Assembly: GCF_002556635.1 (NCBI RefSeq) | Contig: NZ_MWMO01000015.1 | Span: 1-64,000 of the forward strand | Length of the DNA stretch: 64,000 nucleotides | Source: Novosphingobium sp. PC22D | Lineage (GTDB): Bacteria > Pseudomonadota > Alphaproteobacteria > Sphingomonadales > Sphingomonadaceae | Direction of reading: 5' to 3' | Shown: positions 27,105 to 37,697 of the stretch, in pieces | How the letters are laid out: each line of letters begins with the position of its first letter | How positions within the stretch are numbered: position 1 is the first letter of the stretch | The notes under the pieces: generated by a model | Told to the model about the DNA's origin: nothing | Seen by the model: only the letters and a program-made list of their open reading frames with translations | The model's database searches: none | Made by a program: the position numbers and the translations under genes

Positions 27105-27108
<4 letters not shown>
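24988..27108 (+). CDS. prsK: XrtA/PEP-CTERM system histidine kinase PrsK
   Basis: 706-residue sensor kinase. The first half has many hydrophobic helices, followed by a GAF-like region and the kinase core. The phosphoacceptor is His491 in FVMHDIKNLASQ. The ATPase domain shows the N box LVHLVQNGLDAS, G1 DSGSGMS and G2 NGGFGIGAFEARELV. Length and layout fit PrsK (TIGR02916), which works with PrsR. It is coupled at both ends: TGATG with the sugar transferase and ATGA with prsR. The signal sensed is unknown. Confidence 0.88.
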
Positions 27109-28472
<1,364 letters not shown>

Positions 28473-30285
28473 TCCGGCACTGACGCGATGCACGAGGGCG
28501 TGGCCGCTCGGGGCGGCCTTCCTGTTGCTCGTGTCATCGCTTGCCGGTCCGCTGGGAGCCCAGGACGGCGGCGCTGCGGCGTTGATCGGCGAGGCGCGCG
28601 AGGCGATCCGGCGCGGCGACGGGATCGATGCCGAGGCGAAGCTGGCCAAGGCGCTGAAGGCCGGGGCCCCGCGCGAGGCGGTCGCGGCCTACATGGGCGA
28701 GGCGCTGCTGACCGAGGACGACCGGGACGCCGCCCGCGCGTGGCTTGAAGCCGGGCAATTCGATGAGGAGAGCGCCTTTGCCGGGTGGCGCGCGCTCGGT
28801 CGGCTCGAACAGGCCGAGGGCAATCTGCCGCAGGCGGGCAGGGCCTTCGACAAGGCGCTCGCGATCGACCGCGAGAGCGCGGACTTGTGGATCGAGATCG
28901 GGCGGCTGCGCTACGCGGGCGGCGAGCATGCGCTGGCGATCGACGCGGCCGAGCAGGCCGTGGCGCTCGATCCGCGCGACGTTGCCGCGCTGACCTTTCG
29001 CGGCCAGCTCATCCGCGACCGCTATGGCCTCATGGCGGCGCTGCCGTGGTTCGAGACGGCGCTGACGCTCGATCCGCGCGACGGGCCGGCCTTGCTCGAA
29101 TATGCCGCGACACTGGGCGAACTCAACCGCGCGAGCGAGGCGGTGGCGCTGACGCGGCGCGTGCTCGAGATCCAGCCCGGCGAGCCGCGCGCCTACTACA
29201 TCCAGGCGGTGATCGCGGCGCGCGCGGGCGACTACGGACTGGCCCGCGCGCTGATGAACCGCACGCGCAACAAGCTGGAAGACGTGCCCGCGGTCATGCT
29301 GTTCGACGCGGTGCTCGATCTGGCCGAGGGCAATGCCGGGGCGGCGGCCGAGGAGCTCGAATTGTTCCTCGAGCGCCGGCCGACCAACGACCGTGCGAAG
29401 ATGCTGCTGGCGCGGGCGCTCTATCTCGACGGGCAGTACCGGTACCTGACGCGGCGCCTCGGCCCCGAAGTCGAAGAGCCCGGCGCCGACCCCTACGTGC
29501 TCACGACGGTGGCCCGCGCCTGGGAAGCGCTGGGACGGCGTGACCTCGCCGCGCCTTTGCTCGATCGCGCTGCGGCGCCGCGTCAGGCGGGATTCAGCGT
29601 CGAGCCCGAACAGGGCGCGATTGGCGTCATGCTGGCGGGCGATCACCCCGCCGAGGCCGAACGCATCGTCGATGGCTATCGCCGCGCCTTGCCGGGCAAC
29701 TACACGAACGAACTGCTTGCGGGCGATGTCGACCTCGTCCTCGGGCGCCCGCGCGAGGCGGAGAAGCACTATGCCGCCGCAGCCGAAATCCGCATGCCCG
29801 CTTCGTTGCTGAAACGTCGCTTCCAGGCCTTCGCGCTCGCCGGCGACATGGCCGAGGCGCAGGCGCTGGTCGAAAGCTATGTGTCGCAGAACCCGACCGA
29901 CCGGACCGGCCTGCGGCTCGCGGCGCTGCTCGCGCTGGCCGAAGGCGACGGCACCCGCGCACGGGCGCTGCTCGACTACCTGGCGACGACCGGAACGGGG
30001 CGCGACGTGCAGTTGCTCTCGGATCTGGCGCTGGTTGAGGTGCGCCTCGGCGATTCCGTCGCCGCGCGAGCGCGGGCGCGGGCGGCCTATCGCCTGCAGC
30101 GCGCCAATCCGGTCGCGGCGCAGGCGCTCGGGGTTGCGCTCACCGCGCTGCGGCAGCAGCGCCAGCAGGCGGCGGCGCTGCTCGACAAGACGCGGCTGCT
30201 GATGGGCGACAGTCCGCTGCTCGCAGAGGCGCGCCTGCGCCTCGCCGATCAGGCGCAGGGCTGAAAATCGCGCCTCCGCCCGAAT

Positions 30286-31158
30286 TCAGGGCTTGGGCTG
30301 GTAGGTCTGCTCAGGCCCCGGAAACGCGCGCGAGCGCACGTCCTCGGCGTATTTGGCGGCGGTTTCGCCGATGAATCCGGCCATGTCGCCATAGCGCTTC
30401 ACGAAGCGCGGCACGCGTTCGAACATGCCGAGCATGTCCTCGGTCACGAGCACTTGTCCGTCGCATTGGGCCGAAGCGCCGATGCCGATGACCGGGATCT
30501 CGATCGATTGCGTCAGCGAAACGGCGATCGGCTCGATCACGCCTTCCACGACGACCGCGAAGGCGCCGGCATCGGCGACCGCCTTGCCGTCGGATATGAT
30601 CTTCTCATGCTCTTCCTGGCTGCGCCCGCGCGCGGCGTAGCCGCCCAGCGCATTGACCGCCTGCGGGGTAAGCCCGACATGCGCCATCACCGGAATGCCG
30701 CGCTGCGAGAGGAAGGCGATGGTCCCGGCCATCGCCTGCCCGCCCTCGAGCTTGACCGCCGCGGCGCCGGTCTCGGCCATGACCCGGCTGGCCGCTTCGA
30801 AAGCCTGCTGCGGGCTTGCCTCGTAGGAGCCGAAGGGCATGTCGACGATCACCACCGCGTGATAGCTGCCGCGCACCACCGCCGCGCCGTGGGCGATCAT
30901 CATCTCGAGCGTCACCGGCAGCGTCGAGGGGAGGCCGTAGATCACTTGCCCCAGCGAATCCCCGACGAGCAGCATGTCGCAGTGCGGATCGAGCAATTGC
31001 GCCTGCCGTGCGGTATAGGCCGTCAGCATGACCAGCGGCTCTTCGGTCTTCCCTTCGAACTTGCGGCGCTTGATTGCCGGGACGGTGAGCCGCTTCATCG
31101 GCTGCGGCGTGGGGTTTGCGCGGCTGGTCGCCGTGTCGAGCTGGAAGGTCGTGGACAT
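30286..31158 (-). CDS. panB: 3-methyl-2-oxobutanoate hydroxymethyltransferase
   Basis: 290 residues. Catalyses the first committed step to pantothenate, transferring a hydroxymethyl group from methylene-tetrahydrofolate to 2-oxoisovalerate. The family features MLTAYTARQAQLLD, LVGDSLGQVIYGLPSTLPVTLEMM, VDMPFGSYE, VKLEGG and MAHVGLTPQAVN(A)LGGY are all present, with Mg-binding Asp residues in the first and third. ATG at 31158 is chosen; a longer frame upstream is not family-like. Convergent with the TPR gene. Confidence 0.96.
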   Translation of the reverse strand: MSTTFQLDTATSRANPTPQPMKRLTVPAIKRRKFEGKTEEPLVMLTAYTARQAQLLDPHCDMLLVGDSLGQVIYGLPSTLPVTLEMMIAHGAAVVRGSYHAVVIVDMPFGSYEASPQQAFEAASRVMAETGAAAVKLEGGQAMAGTIAFLSQRGIPVMAHVGLTPQAVNALGGYAARGRSQEEHEKIISDGKAVADAGAFAVVVEGVIEPIAVSLTQSIEIPVIGIGASAQCDGQVLVTEDMLGMFERVPRFVKRYGDMAGFIGETAAKYAEDVRSRAFPGPEQTYQPKP

Positions 31159-31391
31159 GGCGGGGCTTCTAGCGCCGGCGAGCGGTCCCGCAAAGGGCAA
31201 GCTGGTTCGCAAACGATCGCCGGGCTTTGCTCACCCGCCCCGACGGTCGTTCTCATCGTGCTCTTCGGTCTTTTCCCGGGGTTAGTTGCGTGAAGCGGGA
31301 TTGCGCGGTGCAAAAAAGAGCATAAGCATTACGCCTTGCACTCGATGCGGCGGTCGGGTCCGTCGCGCGCCTCGCAGGAGCCTTTCCCCGC

Positions 31392-32942
31392 ATGATTTTC
31401 GGACGCGTCAAGCCGCTCGACGCCATTCTGGCGACGGCAGAGAAGAAATCGCTCACCCGCACGCTCGGCGCTGTTCAGCTTACGTTGCTGGGTGTCGGCG
31501 CGATCATCGGAACGGGTATTTTCGTGCTGACGTCCGAGGCGGCGCAGAAGGCGGGGCCGGGGATGATGTGGGCCTTCGTCATCGCCGCCGTGGTCTGCGG
31601 CGTCGCGGCCTTGTGCTATTCCGAGATTGCCTCGATGGTGCCCGTCTCGGGCTCGGCATACACCTACACGTATGCTGTGATGGGCGAACTGCTCGCCTGG
31701 ATGGTCGGATGGGCGCTGATCCTCGAATACGCGGTCGCGGCGAGCGCGGTCTCGGTCGGCTGGTCGGGTTATTTCGTCGGTCTGCTCAATTCCTGGGGCA
31801 TATCGCTGCCCGAGGCCCTGGTGGTCGGGCCCTATGCGGGCGGCATCGTCAACCTGCCCGCGCTCGTCATCGCGCTGCTGGTGACGTTGCTGCTGATGGT
31901 CGGCACGACCGAGAGCGCGCGGGTGAACGCCGTGCTGGTTACCATCAAGGTCACCGCGCTCACCGTGTTCATCGTGCTGACGCTGCCGGTGCTCAAGGGC
32001 GAGAACTTCGAGCCGTTCCTGCCCAACGGCTGGTTCGGCAACGGCCACGGCGCCGGGCTCGGCGCGGTCGGTGCAGCGGCCTCTATCTTCTTCGCCTACG
32101 TCGGCTTCGACGCGGTCTCAACCGCGGCCGAGGAAACCAAGAACCCGCAGAGGAACGTACCGATCGGGCTCGTCGGCAGCCTCGCGATCTGTACCGTGTT
32201 CTACCTGCTCGTGGCCGCCGGCGCGATCGGCGCGATCGGCTCGCAGCCGGTCTCCGGGCCCAACGGCGAGATCCTCGCGCCCGGGACGCCCGAGCTTGCG
32301 GCGCAGTGCCAGGCGCTTGCCGCCGCGGGCACCGAGCCGCTGGTCTGCTCGCGCGAGGCGCTGGCGCATGTTCTGCGCGAGGTCGGGTGGGAGCGGATCG
32401 GCGACCTGATCGGTGTCGCCGCCTTCCTCGCGCTGCCTTCGGTCATCCTGATCATGCTGTTCGGCCAGACGCGCATCTTCTTCGTCATGGCGCGCGACGG
32501 CCTGCTCCCCGAGAAGCTCGCCACGATCCATCCCAAGTGGAAGACGCCGCACATCGTGACGATGATCACCGGCGTCGCGGTCGCCTTCTTCGCTGCCTTC
32601 CTGCCGGTCGGCCAGCTCGCCGACATCTCGAACTCGGGCACGCTCTTCGCGTTCTTCATGGTGGCGATCGCGGTGCTGATCCTGCGCCGCACCCAGCCCG
32701 ACCGTCCGCGTCCGTTCCGCACGCCGCTGGTCTGGGTGGTCGCGCCGCTGGCGATCCTGGGAACGCTGGGCCTGTACGCCAACCTGCCGTTCGAAGCGAA
32801 GATGGTCTTGCCCGTCTGGGGCGGGATCGGGCTAATCGTCTATTTCGCCTACGGCTATCGCAAGAGCCACGTCGGCCTGGGTCATATCGAGGTGCACGAG
32901 GATGATCCCGACGCGCCGCCGCAGCCGGTGCCGCCGGTCTGA
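31392..32942 (+). CDS. Amino acid permease, APC superfamily (CAT-like)
   Basis: 516-residue inner-membrane transporter with about 12 or more hydrophobic helices. The first helix carries GVGAIIGTGIFVLTSEAA, the unwound substrate-binding motif of APC carriers, and SYSEIASMVPVSGSAYTYTY-like sequence follows in helix 3. The C-terminal half is of the cationic amino acid transporter type. Substrate not assigned. Followed by a strong intrinsic terminator. Confidence 0.88.
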   Translation: MIFGRVKPLDAILATAEKKSLTRTLGAVQLTLLGVGAIIGTGIFVLTSEAAQKAGPGMMWAFVIAAVVCGVAALCYSEIASMVPVSGSAYTYTYAVMGELLAWMVGWALILEYAVAASAVSVGWSGYFVGLLNSWGISLPEALVVGPYAGGIVNLPALVIALLVTLLLMVGTTESARVNAVLVTIKVTALTVFIVLTLPVLKGENFEPFLPNGWFGNGHGAGLGAVGAAASIFFAYVGFDAVSTAAEETKNPQRNVPIGLVGSLAICTVFYLLVAAGAIGAIGSQPVSGPNGEILAPGTPELAAQCQALAAAGTEPLVCSREALAHVLREVGWERIGDLIGVAAFLALPSVILIMLFGQTRIFFVMARDGLLPEKLATIHPKWKTPHIVTMITGVAVAFFAAFLPVGQLADISNSGTLFAFFMVAIAVLILRRTQPDRPRPFRTPLVWVVAPLAILGTLGLYANLPFEAKMVLPVWGGIGLIVYFAYGYRKSHVGLGHIEVHEDDPDAPPQPVPPV

Positions 32943-32965
32943 GGCGCGTCCGTTACGGATGAGGG

Positions 32966-32993
32966 AAGGGGGCCGAGCGCCCCCTTCTTTTTT
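32966..32993 (+). terminator. Rho-independent terminator
   Basis: AAGGGGGC (32966-32973) pairs perfectly with GCCCCCTT (32979-32986) around a 5-base loop, followed by a six-T run (32988-32993). Ends the permease transcript before the imuA promoter. Confidence 0.92.
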
Positions 32994-33032
32994 GCCCTGT
33001 CCAAACGGGCCATTGCCAATCACCGAGTCCAA

Positions 33033-33047
33033 GAACATAAATGGAAC
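33033..33047. promoter_or_regulatory. LexA (SOS) box of imuA-imuB
   Basis: GAAC-ATAAATG-GAAC matches the alphaproteobacterial SOS box, a direct repeat GTTC-N7-GTTC read on the other strand. It directly abuts the ATG at 33048. The same spacing and near-identical flanks recur before dnaE2. Confidence 0.88.
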
Positions 33048-33821
33048 ATGATTCAGGCACCCCCCGATCCCATGGCCGATTCGGCGCTCGATCCGGCCAC
33101 TTTTCCGATCCCCGCGGCGGGCGCGCTCGTGGCCAAGCGCAGGGCCGAATGGCGGCCCGGCGCGGCGTTGGCGGACGTCCCCCATGGCGAAATCTTCGCC
33201 GCAGGCTCCGAAGCGGCCGGAGCCGCGCTTGCGCTTGCCTTCGCGCTCGACCACATGCGCGCCCGGCGCTCCGATCCGGTCGCCGACGTGCCCGACGAGC
33301 GCATGTGGCTCTGGGTGCAGGACCGCGAGGCGTTGCGCCGTACCGGCAGGCCCTATCGTCCCGGCTTGCCGCAAGGGCTGCGCCACCGCTTGATTCACGT
33401 TGCCGCGAAGAGTCCGGAGGATGCGCTCTTCGCGCTCGAGGAGGGGTTGCGTTGCCGCGATCTCGCCTTCGTCATCGGTGAGATCGCGGGCAATCCCCGC
33501 GCGCTCGACTTCACCGTCTCGCGCCGCCTGACGCTGGCGGCCGAGCGCCACGGCGTGCCGCTCTGGCTGGTGCGGATCGACGCCGCGCGCGACTTGTCCT
33601 CGGCGCGGATGCGCTGGCAGGCCGCGTCCGCGCCTTCGATACGCCCGCGCTGGAATCCGCAGGCGCCGGGAACGCCCGCCTGGCGCGCCGAGCTGTTCCG
33701 CGCGCGGCGTCATCCCCCCGGCGAATGGGTGCTGCGTGACGAGGGTGCACTGGCGGTGAGGCCGAATGCGGACGGGGCGGATGAAAGCGGCGTGATCCGG
33801 GCCGAACGGGCTCTGGCATGA
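33048..33821 (+). CDS. imuA: ImuA, SOS mutagenesis accessory protein
   Basis: 257-residue RecA-related protein that works with ImuB and DnaE2 in damage-induced mutagenesis. The ImuA pattern is seen in VPHGEIFAAGSEAAGAALALA, MWLWVQDREALRRTGRPYRPGL and RLTLAAERHGVPLWLVRI. The ATG at 33048 touches the SOS box, leaving no room for a normal ribosome site, so either a leaderless message or the in-frame ATG at 33072 is used. Followed by imuB after 58 bases. Confidence 0.85.
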   Translation: MIQAPPDPMADSALDPATFPIPAAGALVAKRRAEWRPGAALADVPHGEIFAAGSEAAGAALALAFALDHMRARRSDPVADVPDERMWLWVQDREALRRTGRPYRPGLPQGLRHRLIHVAAKSPEDALFALEEGLRCRDLAFVIGEIAGNPRALDFTVSRRLTLAAERHGVPLWLVRIDAARDLSSARMRWQAASAPSIRPRWNPQAPGTPAWRAELFRARRHPPGEWVLRDEGALAVRPNADGADESGVIRAERALA

Positions 33822-33879
33822 GAGGATCAGCCATGCCGCTCAGGACGAGCGATGTGGTGCTCAGGAGAAAGGCGCGCGT

Positions 33880-35457
33880 ATGACCGAACCGCGTGCTGAT
33901 CCGCGCATCCTTGCGATCTGGTGCGCGCGGCTGGCGGTCGATCGCTGGCGGTTGGGCGCAGGGCTCGCGCCGGGGGAGGGTGCCGACGCCGCGCCGCTCG
34001 CGCTGGTGACCGAGACCGCGCACGGACCGCGCATCGTCGCGGCCAACGACGCGGGGCTCGAGGCCGGCGCGCAGCCGGGCATGATGCTCGCCGATGCGCG
34101 CACGCTGTGCCCGGACCTGGCGGTCGCGCCGTCGGACCCGGCGGGTGATCTTGCCTTCCTCGAGAAGCTCGCGCTCTGGTCGCAGCGCTGGGGGCCGTGG
34201 AGTGCGCTCGATCCGCCCGACGGCCTCCTCGTCGACGTGACCGGGGTTGCCCACCTGTTCGGCGGCGAGGAGGCGCTGCTCGCCGATGCCCACGCGGCCT
34301 TTGCGCGCCGCCGCCTCGCCGTGCGCATGGCGATCGCGCCGACCGCGGGCGCGGCCTGGGCGCTTGCTCATCACGGGCGGGCGGGCACGCAGGCGCAGAC
34401 CATCCTGCGTGCGGGCGACGACCCCGCCACGCGCCTTGCCGGACTGCCGATCGCGGCGCTGCGGCTCGATGCCGATACGCTCACCGTCCTGCGCCGGCTG
34501 GGCCTCAAGCGGCTGGGCGATCTCCACGGCGTCCAGCGCGAGGCGCTGGTACGCCGCTTCCGCAATCGCCGCTCGGCCGCGGCCAATCCGCTGATCCGCA
34601 TGGACCAGTTGCTTGGTCGCGTGCCCGAGCCGCTCCTGCCGGTGCTCGCGACCGAGGCGCCGCTCGCGCAGCGCCGGCTGGTCGAGCCGATCCGCCACCG
34701 CGACCTGCTCGACCGTGTCGTCGCCGACCTTGCCGCCGATATGGCGCGCCAGCTCGAGGGCAGGGGCCTTGGTGCGCGGCGGCTTGAGCTCGACTTGTGG
34801 CGCGTCGACGGCGAAGTGATCGTGCGCCGGCTCGAACTGGCCGCGCCGAGCCGCGACGCGTCGCATGTCGCGGGGCTGTTCGACCGCCGGCTCGAAGGCA
34901 TCGATGCCGGGTTCGGCTTCGAGATGGTGCGCCTGCGCGCCTCGTGGACCGAGCCGCTGGCGCTGGTTCAGGCCGATATCGAGCGCTCGGCCGAGAACGG
35001 CGGCACCAGCCTTGCCGCCTGTGTCGACCGGCTTGTCGTGCGTTTGGGGGCGGATGCGGTACGCCGCCCGGTGGCGCGTGCCAGCCACATGCCCGAGCGC
35101 GCGCAGCGCTGGCAGGGCCCGCTTGAGCCCGAGAAGACCTCGCAGGCCACCTTCGAGTTCCATGTTCGCCCGGCGAAGTTGCTTGACCGCGCCGAACCGA
35201 TCGCGGTGATCTACGAGACGCCCGACGGATTGCCGCGCCGGTTCCGCTGGCGCGGCGGCGTCCACGAGGTCGCGCGCGCCGAGGGGCCCGAGCGGATCGC
35301 ACCCGAATGGTGGCGCGAGCGCGGCTCGGCGCGGCTGCGCGACTATTACCGGATCGAGGATGAGGAGGGACGCCGCTACTGGATCTATCGCAGCGGTCTC
35401 GCCGGCGACGGCCGCGGCGGCACGCCCGGATGGTTCCTGCAGGGGCTGTTCGCGTGA
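33880..35457 (+). CDS. imuB: ImuB, Y-family DNA polymerase-like protein
   Basis: 525 residues. It has a Y-family polymerase fold with the little-finger region but lacks the paired catalytic acidic residues, as known for ImuB, which links the clamp and DnaE2. Visible family features are RILAIWCARLAVDRW at the N-terminus, GLLVDVTGVAHLFGGEEAL, and RLGLKRLGDLHGVQREALVRRF in the helix-hairpin-helix region. AGGAGAAAGG precedes the ATG. Second gene of the imuAB half of the cassette. Confidence 0.9.
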   Translation: MTEPRADPRILAIWCARLAVDRWRLGAGLAPGEGADAAPLALVTETAHGPRIVAANDAGLEAGAQPGMMLADARTLCPDLAVAPSDPAGDLAFLEKLALWSQRWGPWSALDPPDGLLVDVTGVAHLFGGEEALLADAHAAFARRRLAVRMAIAPTAGAAWALAHHGRAGTQAQTILRAGDDPATRLAGLPIAALRLDADTLTVLRRLGLKRLGDLHGVQREALVRRFRNRRSAAANPLIRMDQLLGRVPEPLLPVLATEAPLAQRRLVEPIRHRDLLDRVVADLAADMARQLEGRGLGARRLELDLWRVDGEVIVRRLELAAPSRDASHVAGLFDRRLEGIDAGFGFEMVRLRASWTEPLALVQADIERSAENGGTSLAACVDRLVVRLGADAVRRPVARASHMPERAQRWQGPLEPEKTSQATFEFHVRPAKLLDRAEPIAVIYETPDGLPRRFRWRGGVHEVARAEGPERIAPEWWRERGSARLRDYYRIEDEEGRRYWIYRSGLAGDGRGGTPGWFLQGLFA

Positions 35458-35480
35458 ACGGGGGCGGCTATCGTCCCGCG

Positions 35481-36020
35481 ATGATCCCCGATATCCAGAC
35501 TGCGCGCCTGCACTTGCGCGCGCCTTGCGGCGGCGACTTTCCGGTCTATCGCGCGTTCTTCGCCGATGGGGACGCTTCGCGCTTCTATGGCGGGCCGCTC
35601 GACGAAGCGCAGGCCTGGCGCGTCCTGGCCACCGATATCGGCCATTGGCATCTGCGCGGATACGGCCGCTGGGCCGTGGTCGTGCGCGACAGCGGCACGA
35701 TGATCGGCGGCTGCGGCCTGTGGTGGCCGCAGGGCTATCCGCGTCCAGAGCTGACCTGGTGGATCGTGCCTGCCGCGCGCCGCCTGGGCTATGCCCTCGA
35801 AGCCTCGCGCGCGGCGGTGGCCTTCGGCTATCGCGATCTCGGCTGGGCCCTCGTCGAGACCCATATGCGCGACGAGAACCTTGCCGCGCGCGGTCTCGTG
35901 CGGAAGCTGGGCGGGACCATGATCGCCCGGGAGACCTTTCCCGACGGCATTGCCCGCAATGTCTACGGCATTCCTTGTCCTCCGTGTCCCAGTGCCGACG
36001 ATCCCGCCAGAACGGCGTAA
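35481..36020 (+). CDS. GNAT-family N-acetyltransferase (RimJ/RimL type)
   Basis: 179-residue acetyl-CoA-dependent transferase. TARLHLRAP opens the domain, and the acetyl-CoA segment appears degraded compared with Q/R-x-x-G-x-G (ARRLGYALEA). It ends RKLGGTMIARE and the usual C-terminal strand. The start at 35481 is used; a GTG at 35454 would add nine residues. It begins 23 bases after imuB and could be carried on the SOS transcript. Substrate unknown. Confidence 0.8.
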   Translation: MIPDIQTARLHLRAPCGGDFPVYRAFFADGDASRFYGGPLDEAQAWRVLATDIGHWHLRGYGRWAVVVRDSGTMIGGCGLWWPQGYPRPELTWWIVPAARRLGYALEASRAAVAFGYRDLGWALVETHMRDENLAARGLVRKLGGTMIARETFPDGIARNVYGIPCPPCPSADDPARTA

Positions 36021-36085
36021 TCACCGGAGGCTCACGGATTGACCGCGAAGCCGCGCCACCATAGCCAAAGCGCAGGAGGCCCCCC

Positions 36086-36622
36086 ATGCAGCGATACGAG
36101 GACGCCGTTTCCCGCAATGACGTTCTGCGTACCGCGCGGCTTGTGCTGCGTCGCCCCGAGCGAAGTGACATTCCCGCCATCGTCGCCATCGCCAACGACT
36201 TCGAGGTGGCGAGCCGCGTGGCGCGCGTGCCGCATCCCTATACCGTCGCGGATGCCGAGTTTTTTCTTGATAATGTCGTCCCGCCCGATCTCGTCTGGGC
36301 GATCCTTTCCGGCGAGCGGCATCGACTGGTCGGCATGATCGGTCTGCATCTCGATCGCCGGACCCGGGCGGCGGATCTGGGATACTATATCGCGCGGCCC
36401 TTCTGGGGGCAGGGCTTTGCCACCGAAGCGGCCGCGGCGGTGATCGCCTATGGCATCGGCCTCGGCTGTCCGGGTATGATCACCGCGGATTACTTCATCG
36501 ACAACTTCGCCTCGGGCCGTGTGCTGCGCAAGCTCGGCTTTGTCGAAGCGGGCGTGCAGGCGCAGCACTGCCTGGCGACCGGGACCGCGAGGCAGTGTAT
36601 CCGCATGGAACTTCCGGCCTGA
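36086..36622 (+). CDS. GNAT-family N-acetyltransferase (RimJ/RimL type)
   Basis: 178 residues. The domain opens RTARLVLRRPERSDIPAIVAIAND, and the acetyl-CoA loop is intact as RPFWGQGFATEAAAAV, followed by NFASGRVLRKLGFVEAG. GGAGG lies eight bases before the ATG. Same strand as the neighbouring acetyltransferase but clearly different in sequence, so not a recent duplicate. Substrate unknown. Confidence 0.87.
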   Translation: MQRYEDAVSRNDVLRTARLVLRRPERSDIPAIVAIANDFEVASRVARVPHPYTVADAEFFLDNVVPPDLVWAILSGERHRLVGMIGLHLDRRTRAADLGYYIARPFWGQGFATEAAAAVIAYGIGLGCPGMITADYFIDNFASGRVLRKLGFVEAGVQAQHCLATGTARQCIRMELPA

Positions 36623-36632
36623 GCACGGCGGC

Positions 36633-37526
36633 TCAGAGCGGACTCTCGGCGAGGCTGCCGGCGGTGACCGCGTCGACGATCTCCTGCCGGGTCTCGGCCT
36701 TGCGGCCCGCGAGGAAATTCAGCAGGTCGTCGATCAGCCGCTCGGTCTGTGTCGCGAAGACGGCGTGCGGCTCACCCTCGTAGGCGATCAGCTCGGCCGA
36801 GGGCACCTTTTCGGCGACCTGATGAGCGGTGGCCTCGATCGGCACGGTCTTGTCGGCTGTCCCGTGGATCACCAGCGTCGGCACGGTGAAATGCGCGAGG
36901 TCTGGGCGGAAGTCGGTATAGGCAAAGGCCGCCGCCGACTGCAGTGTCGCATACTGGCCCGCCTGCATCGCCGTCATCCAGGCCCATTCCAGCTCTTCGT
37001 CGCTGACCGGGTGGCTCATCATGCCGATGCCGTAGAAATCCTTGAAGAAGCCCTTGAAGAAATGGCGGAAATCGCTCTTCATTCCCTGGGTCATCTCCTG
37101 GAAGACCGCGTCGGGCACGCCCTTGGGATTGTCCTGAGTCTGGAGCATGTACGGCACGACCGACGAAACCAGCGCGGCCTGGCTCACGCCTTTGCCGCGA
37201 TGGCGCGACATGTAGCGCGCGATTTCGCCGCCACCCATCGAGAAGCCGACCAGCACCGCGTCGCGAGTCACGCCGGTCGCGGCCATGACGTCGGCGAGAT
37301 CGTCCGAGAAGGTATCGTAGTTGTATCCCTTCGCAGGCTGGTCCGACCGGCCGAAACCGCGCCGGTCGTAGGCGATCGCGCGATAGCCCTCGCGAGCCAG
37401 GGCCATCATCACCGGGTCCCACGAATCGGCTGACAGCGGCCAGCCATGGATGAGCAGGACCGGACGGCCTTCTCCGAGTGTCTTGACGTAAAGCCGCGTG
37501 GTGTCGCGAGTCTGGATCATGGGCAT
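36633..37526 (-). CDS. Alpha/beta hydrolase (non-heme chloroperoxidase-like)
   Basis: 297 residues. The oxyanion segment HGWPLSADSW, nucleophile elbow GFSMGGGE (Ser), YDRRGFGRSDQP, the acid in VIHGTADKTVP and the final His in GEPHAVF make a full Ser-Asp-His set. This subgroup is called cofactor-free haloperoxidase or arylesterase. The start at 37526 is supported by GGAGG nine bases before the ATG. On the opposite strand between the imuAB half and dnaE2, its promoter shares the dnaE2 upstream gap. Confidence 0.9.
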   Translation of the reverse strand: MPMIQTRDTTRLYVKTLGEGRPVLLIHGWPLSADSWDPVMMALAREGYRAIAYDRRGFGRSDQPAKGYNYDTFSDDLADVMAATGVTRDAVLVGFSMGGGEIARYMSRHRGKGVSQAALVSSVVPYMLQTQDNPKGVPDAVFQEMTQGMKSDFRHFFKGFFKDFYGIGMMSHPVSDEELEWAWMTAMQAGQYATLQSAAAFAYTDFRPDLAHFTVPTLVIHGTADKTVPIEATAHQVAEKVPSAELIAYEGEPHAVFATQTERLIDDLLNFLAGRKAETRQEIVDAVTAGSLAESPL

Positions 37527-37654
37527 GGAACATCTCCTCCACAATGCAATCCGTGGGAAGCCGGGGCGTTCCGGGCGCTCGGCGCTGTGCTCCGCAAGTG
37601 GGGCCAAACGTCTCGCATGTGGGACGAAAAGGAGACTCGCATTCGCCTTAAATG

Positions 37655-37669
37655 GAACATATAAGGAAC
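37655..37669. promoter_or_regulatory. LexA (SOS) box of dnaE2
   Basis: GAAC-ATATAAG-GAAC, same GAAC-N7-GAAC pattern as before imuA, 28 bases ahead of the dnaE2 ATG. It lies in the 171-base gap between the divergent hydrolase gene and dnaE2. Confidence 0.9.
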
Positions 37670-37697
37670 ATTTCTGTTTTCGCTTGGTTCCCGGACG

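Noticed and set aside
33511..36195. About 890-codon minus-strand open frame opposite imuA, imuB and an acetyltransferase
   Set aside because: Arg/Pro/Ala-rich low-complexity translation typical of antisense in GC-rich DNA, lying opposite well-recognised genes.
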